Below, one piece after another: positions 60,980-64,000 of a stretch of 64,000 nt of DNA. Position 1 is the first letter of the stretch, and each line of letters begins with the position of its first letter. Made by a program: the position numbers and the translations under genes. The notes beneath the pieces are model-generated. The model had not been told where the DNA came from. It did not search any database and saw only the letters and a list, made by a program, of their open reading frames with translations. This DNA is from Bacillota bacterium. GTDB lineage: Bacteria; Bacillota; Clostridia; Oscillospirales; Ruminococcaceae. The stretch is from NCBI GenBank assembly GCA_023440965.1, contig JAEZRC010000007.1, positions 248,001-312,000 of the forward strand. The letters are read 5' to 3'.

Positions 60980-61297
60980 ATGGACACACTTAACAAAATA
61001 CTGACACTTATGAAACAAAAAAATATATCTAATACAACTTTAGCTGAGCATCTTAATATATCCATATCTCAAATTTCAAATTGGAAATCCGGTAATAATA
61101 CTTCGTATACTAAGTATATTTCTAAGATTGCCGAATATCTTGGAGTATCAACTGACTATCTTTTAGGAACAGACCAAAATAAAACAGCCTCACCTCTAAG
61201 AGATGAAGCTGTTGAACTATATAATCGTATTTCAAGTCTTACTCCTGAACAACAGGCGGTAATTGAAAACCTTCTCGCTCAGTTTGAAAAGAAGTAA
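60980..61297 (+). CDS. CI-like repressor (helix-turn-helix XRE family)
   Basis: 105 residues from ATG 60980 (TTGGAGGG in front). HTH at residues 18-37 (NTTLAEHLNISISQISNWKSG), then a region IAEYLGVSTDYLLGTDQ typical of small XRE repressors, and a helix LTPEQQAVIENLLAQF for dimerisation. No peptidase domain, so induction does not depend on self-cleavage. Presumed to keep lysogeny by binding the palindromes upstream. Confidence 0.85.
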   Translation: MDTLNKILTLMKQKNISNTTLAEHLNISISQISNWKSGNNTSYTKYISKIAEYLGVSTDYLLGTDQNKTASPLRDEAVELYNRISSLTPEQQAVIENLLAQFEKK

Positions 61298-61376
61298 TCA
61301 CTTTTTTTAATTCTTCATGTTGTTCTTCAGTTAATGATTCATATACTTTGATAAATTCTTCGATTGATAGCGACAT
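61239..61376 (-). CDS. Putative 45-residue antisense protein resembling the repressor C-terminus
   Basis: MSLSIEEFIKVYESLTEEQHEELKKVITSF is encoded opposite the end of the repressor gene, overlapping it by 59 bases. AAGGAAGG lies about 9 bases in front of the ATG. The helix LTEEQHEELKKVI parallels LTPEQQAVIENLL of the repressor. Either a real small regulator or chance. Confidence 0.4.
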   Translation of the reverse strand: MSLSIEEFIKVYESLTEEQHEELKKVITSFQTEREGFQLPPVVQE

Positions 61377-61507
61377 ATACGTCATCCTTCCTTTTAAAAA
61401 AAAGCTTTAATGTTAATTACGCTAACGGTATGAATATTTTACTAACATTCTATAACTTTATTGGTGAAATGTCAATGTTTACATTTAAGCTTTAGTGAGG
61501 AATGACA

Positions 61508-61798
61508 ATGACATTATCAGATATAAGTAAAATAATAATACAAGTGAGAAAAAATAAAAATATGACTCAGCAGGAACTTGCTGATGCTATTGGTGTTTCA
61601 AGAGCAATGATCAGTAACTGGGAGAGTGGAAGAAACCCAATTACACTTGAGCATTTTTTATCACTTTTAGAAAAATTTGATATCCCCGCTTCTTCTGTAT
61701 TTGATTCTGACTTTACAGAAAAGGAAGTTCGCCTTATTTTATCTTATAGAGATAATCCTCAATTTCAGGCTGCTATTGACGAATTACTAAAATTATAG
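61508..61798 (+). CDS. XRE-family helix-turn-helix regulator
   Basis: 96 residues starting MTLSDISKIIIQVRKNKNM. HTH MTQQELADAIGVSRAMISNWESGRNPI at about 20-46. The start at 61508 is preferred over a Met two codons earlier because of the GTGAGG spacing. Second regulator of the lysogeny region, between repressor and conversion genes; could control the latter or excision. Confidence 0.83.
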   Translation: MTLSDISKIIIQVRKNKNMTQQELADAIGVSRAMISNWESGRNPITLEHFLSLLEKFDIPASSVFDSDFTEKEVRLILSYRDNPQFQAAIDELLKL

Positions 61799-61911
61799 AA
61801 CATTTGTTCTAATACTATTATATATTTATTTTTAGTAAAGTCAATATACTTATGATATCTGTCCAGTTTATTGGACTAATATAAATATAATGACATTGGA
61901 GGTGTGACGTT

Positions 61912-62157
61912 ATGAAATCTACAACATTAAAAAGTATATCAGCTGTAACAATAATTGTATTTATTATATTATCTGTTATTTGTTTAGTTTGCGAGTCCTA
62001 TATAACAGGTCTTCTATTACTTGCAGGAGGGTTTGTTATTACGATTATGCTATCAATATACTCTGTTTTAATAGAACAAGGCGAATATATATGCCATATA
62101 TTAAGTAAGCTTGATAATAATAATAATAATAATAATAATAATCAAAATAGATGGTGA
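61912..62157 (+). CDS. Small membrane protein with poly-Asn tail
   Basis: 81 residues. Two membrane helices (ISAVTIIVFIILSVICLVC and YITGLLLLAGGFVITIMLSIYSVLI), then IEQGEYICHILSKLD, a run of nine Asn encoded by an AAT repeat, and QNRW. Leader ATTGGAGGTGTGAC matches the one of the next gene. Lysogenic-conversion position; function unknown. Confidence 0.7.
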   Translation: MKSTTLKSISAVTIIVFIILSVICLVCESYITGLLLLAGGFVITIMLSIYSVLIEQGEYICHILSKLDNNNNNNNNNQNRW

Positions 62158-62231
62158 GCTTATATGGCTCACTGTTTTTATAGTAATGTTTAAAATAAAA
62201 GCTATATTCATGACATTGGAGGTTTGACATA

Positions 62232-62960
62232 ATGATAAGCAAACTTAAAGGTAAAGAGCGTTATATTATTTATGTAGCAATAATTATTGCGGTAATTATT
62301 GTTGTATCCAGTATAATATCAAACAATGAACCACAAGATGAAAGTGTAATACAGAAGTCAGCAGATATAACTACCACTACTAATACTCCTTATAAAAACG
62401 ACACAGCCAAACCCGCTACTACTGCTAATGCTAAAACAACTACTGTTAAATCAACAACTACTAAACCTTCTACAACAACTAAGGCAACAACTGCAAATCC
62501 TGTTACTACAACCGCGCCAGCTTCTAAATTAACAGTTAGTCAAATGAATGCGTTAGCACAAGCAAAAAGTTATATATCTCACTCTGCTTTTTCATATCAA
62601 GGTTTAATTGAGCAACTTGAATATGAAGGATACTCGAAAGCTGATTCAACTTTTGGAGCTAATAATTGCGGAGCTAATTGGAACCAACAATCACTTATTC
62701 AAGCAAAAGGTTATTTATCTCATTCTCCCTTTTCATATAAAGGATTAATTGAACAACTTGAATATGAGAAATATACACATGAACAAGCTGTTTATGGAGT
62801 TAATAATTGTGGTGCTAATTGGAATCAACAAGCTGCAAAACAAGCAGCAAGCTATTTATCACATTCAGCGTTTTCACGTCAGGGATTAATTGAACAGCTT
62901 GAGTATGAGGGATATACTCATGAGCAAGCTGTTTATGGAGTTAATACAACAGGACTATAA
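62232..62960 (+). CDS. Ltp-type surface protein (probable superinfection exclusion)
   Basis: 242 residues. One N-terminal membrane helix (IIYVAIIIAVIIVVSSII), a Thr-rich linker (about 40-105), and three Ltp repeats of about 45 residues, each with YLSHSAFSYQGLIEQLEYEGYTHEQAVYGVNNCGANWNQQ-like sequence (third ends at GVNTTGL). In the Streptococcus phage TP-J34 a lipoprotein with such repeats blocks DNA injection of other phages. Here the anchor is a membrane helix instead of a lipobox. Between regulator and integrase, a typical lysogenic-conversion site. Confidence 0.85.
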   Translation: MISKLKGKERYIIYVAIIIAVIIVVSSIISNNEPQDESVIQKSADITTTTNTPYKNDTAKPATTANAKTTTVKSTTTKPSTTTKATTANPVTTTAPASKLTVSQMNALAQAKSYISHSAFSYQGLIEQLEYEGYSKADSTFGANNCGANWNQQSLIQAKGYLSHSPFSYKGLIEQLEYEKYTHEQAVYGVNNCGANWNQQAAKQAASYLSHSAFSRQGLIEQLEYEGYTHEQAVYGVNTTGL

Positions 62961-62965
62961 TAAAA

Positions 62966-62992
62966 AGCCCCTCTATTTGAGGGGCATAATTA
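62966..62992 (+). terminator. Terminator after the Ltp-like gene
   Basis: GCCCCTC-TATTT-GAGGGGC stem, with an A-rich left side and a weak T tail, between the Ltp-like gene and the integrase. Confidence 0.7.
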
Positions 62993-63021
62993 TATTGTAA
63001 TATTTCAGAAAGGAGTAGTCT

Positions 63022-64000
63022 ATGCCTTATTGCATCTATTTAAGAAAATCACGAGCTGATATTGAACTTGAATCTCAAGGAGAAATGGAGACATTAGCAA
63101 GACATCAGAAGATTTTACTTGATCTTGCAAAAAAGCTTAACCTATCAATTTCCAAAGTATTTAAAGAGATTGTCTCCGGTGAAACAATTTCTGAACGTCC
63201 TGAAGTTCAGCAACTTCTTAATGAAGTGGAAGATGGCCAGTGGGATGGTGTTTTAGTTGTAGAAATTGAAAGACTTGCCCGCGGTGACACTATTGACCAA
63301 GGTATAGTTGCTCGCGCTTTTAAATATGGAAATGCTAAAATAATTACTCCTAATAAGACTTATGATCCAAATAATGAATTTGATGAAGAGTACTTCGAAT
63401 TTGGGTTGTTTATGTCCAGACGTGAATATAAAACCATAAATAGACGTATACAAAGAGGTAGACTTGAAGCTGTCAAAGAAGGAAAGTTTATTGCTTCTAC
63501 CCCTCCCTATGGTTACAATAAAGTAAAAGTTAAGTCCGGTAAAGGTTTTACACTTGAGCAAAATGAAGAGGCTCCTGTTGTAAAAAAAATATACGAATTA
63601 TATTTATCCGGTAATGGTATGAATACTATATGCGACATACTTGACACTATGAATATAAAACCAAGAAATAGAGACAACTGGTCAAAATCAACTATATCTG
63701 ACATTCTAAAAAATCCAGTTTATACTGGCATTATAAGATGGTCATACCGACCTGAAAAAAAAACAAAAGATAATCAGAAGATTAGATATTATAATGATGA
63801 ATGTATTACAGTTGAAGGATTGCATCAACCTATTATAACTAAAGATATATATGATAAAGCACAAACTATATTAAAATCCAACTACAGAATACCTGTTAAG
63901 GCAAACCTTGAATTGAAAAATCCTCTTACTGGTTTAGGATATTGTTCGAAATGTGGTACGCTGCTTACCAGGCTTGGAGCGTCATCAAAAAACAAAGTTG
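63022..64000 (+). CDS. Prophage large serine integrase (partial, C-terminus outside window)
   Basis: 326 codons visible. Resolvase domain PYCIYLRKSRADIELESQGE with nucleophile Ser10, VEIERLARGDTIDQG, FMSRREYKTINRRIQRGR, then recombinase domain (NPVYTGIIRWSYRP) and the first half of the zinc ribbon (YCSKCGTLLTRLG). AAAGGAGT precedes the ATG. Integrates the prophage, evidently into the GH18 gene at about 32.83 kb. Nearly the same catalytic core as the recombinase at 17,298. Confidence 0.95.
   Translation, partial: MPYCIYLRKSRADIELESQGEMETLARHQKILLDLAKKLNLSISKVFKEIVSGETISERPEVQQLLNEVEDGQWDGVLVVEIERLARGDTIDQGIVARAFKYGNAKIITPNKTYDPNNEFDEEYFEFGLFMSRREYKTINRRIQRGRLEAVKEGKFIASTPPYGYNKVKVKSGKGFTLEQNEEAPVVKKIYELYLSGNGMNTICDILDTMNIKPRNRDNWSKSTISDILKNPVYTGIIRWSYRPEKKTKDNQKIRYYNDECITVEGLHQPIITKDIYDKAQTILKSNYRIPVKANLELKNPLTGLGYCSKCGTLLTRLGASSKNKV

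Larger units (their letters stand above)
32832..64000. mobile_element. Siphovirus-type prophage (right end outside window)
   Basis: Begins where the GH18 gene loses homology (about 32832-32840) and continues past the window end inside its serine integrase gene. Order on the minus strand from right to left: early/regulatory genes, nuclease and Pcf-like genes, terminase, portal, protease, capsid, connectors, tail tube, chaperones, tape measure, Dit, tail protein, fibre, amidase, holins. All structural modules are present and uninterrupted, so it may be inducible. GC is close to the host. Confidence 0.95.

Noticed and set aside
62114..62145. Repeat as CRISPR or origin iterons
   Set aside because: Simple trinucleotide repeat within a coding frame, giving poly-Asn.

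Overview
The window is low-GC (AT-rich), Gram-positive, Clostridia-type DNA. Strong Shine-Dalgarno sites (GGAGG/AAGGTGAT), TTG starts, a LysM-GH18 cortex-lytic type hydrolase and an archaeal-type phosphoglycerate mutase fit a gut Ruminococcaceae/Oscillospiraceae-like Firmicute; the species cannot be named from the sequence alone. Three kinds of DNA are present: host chromosome, a small GC-richer integrated element, and a large prophage that runs off the right edge.

Host, 1-16.3 kb: an amino-acid ABC importer (ATPase, permease, lipoprotein), a membrane protein, a DtxR/MntR-like regulator, an ApgM phosphoglycerate mutase, a 2459-residue cyclic beta-glucan synthase-like protein (GT84 + GH94), a flavin reductase, glutamine-dependent NAD synthetase and glycerol kinase.

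Element 1, 16,992-22,677: a 5.68-kb large-serine-recombinase element is inserted in asnB, cutting the codons for the conserved CADE/IFGG motif. Both junctions share TCAT, and removing the element restores an in-frame 609-residue asparagine synthetase. The ends rebuild an attP with near-perfect inverted arms centred on the dinucleotide TC. Cargo: a GNAT-3-methyladenine glycosylase fusion, a truncated ClbS/DfsB-like protein, and DUF2200, DUF1801 and DUF4180 proteins, plus decayed phage-type HNH sequence.

Host, 22.7-32.8 kb: the asnB 5' part, a DUF4846 protein, then a tight operon with its own consensus promoter: AsnH-like amidotransferase, D-aspartate ligase, aspartate racemase and a MurE-like ligase fused to an ArgB-like kinase. 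Three of these match the known route for D-Asp/D-Asn cross-bridges in peptidoglycan; the MurE-ArgB fusion is the unusual part. A CBM2-like secreted protein and a LysM-GH18 hydrolase follow. The hydrolase gene is cut by the prophage inside the TYEWGYTY motif.

Prophage, about 32.84 kb to beyond 64 kb: a siphovirus-type genome with late genes on the minus strand (lysis, tail, head, packaging, then early genes), a divergent lysogeny region near 60.7 kb, lysogenic-conversion genes including an Ltp-type superinfection-exclusion protein, and a plus-strand large serine integrase cut by the window end. Notable points are a textbook -1 frameshift signal in the tail chaperone genes, an HUH-type Rep protein, PcfJ/PcfK-like proteins, a methyltransferase flanked by a 36-bp repeat, a repeated ribosome-site/start module joining small genes, and an Ig-like domain on the major capsid protein. 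No tRNA, rRNA or CRISPR array was recognised.
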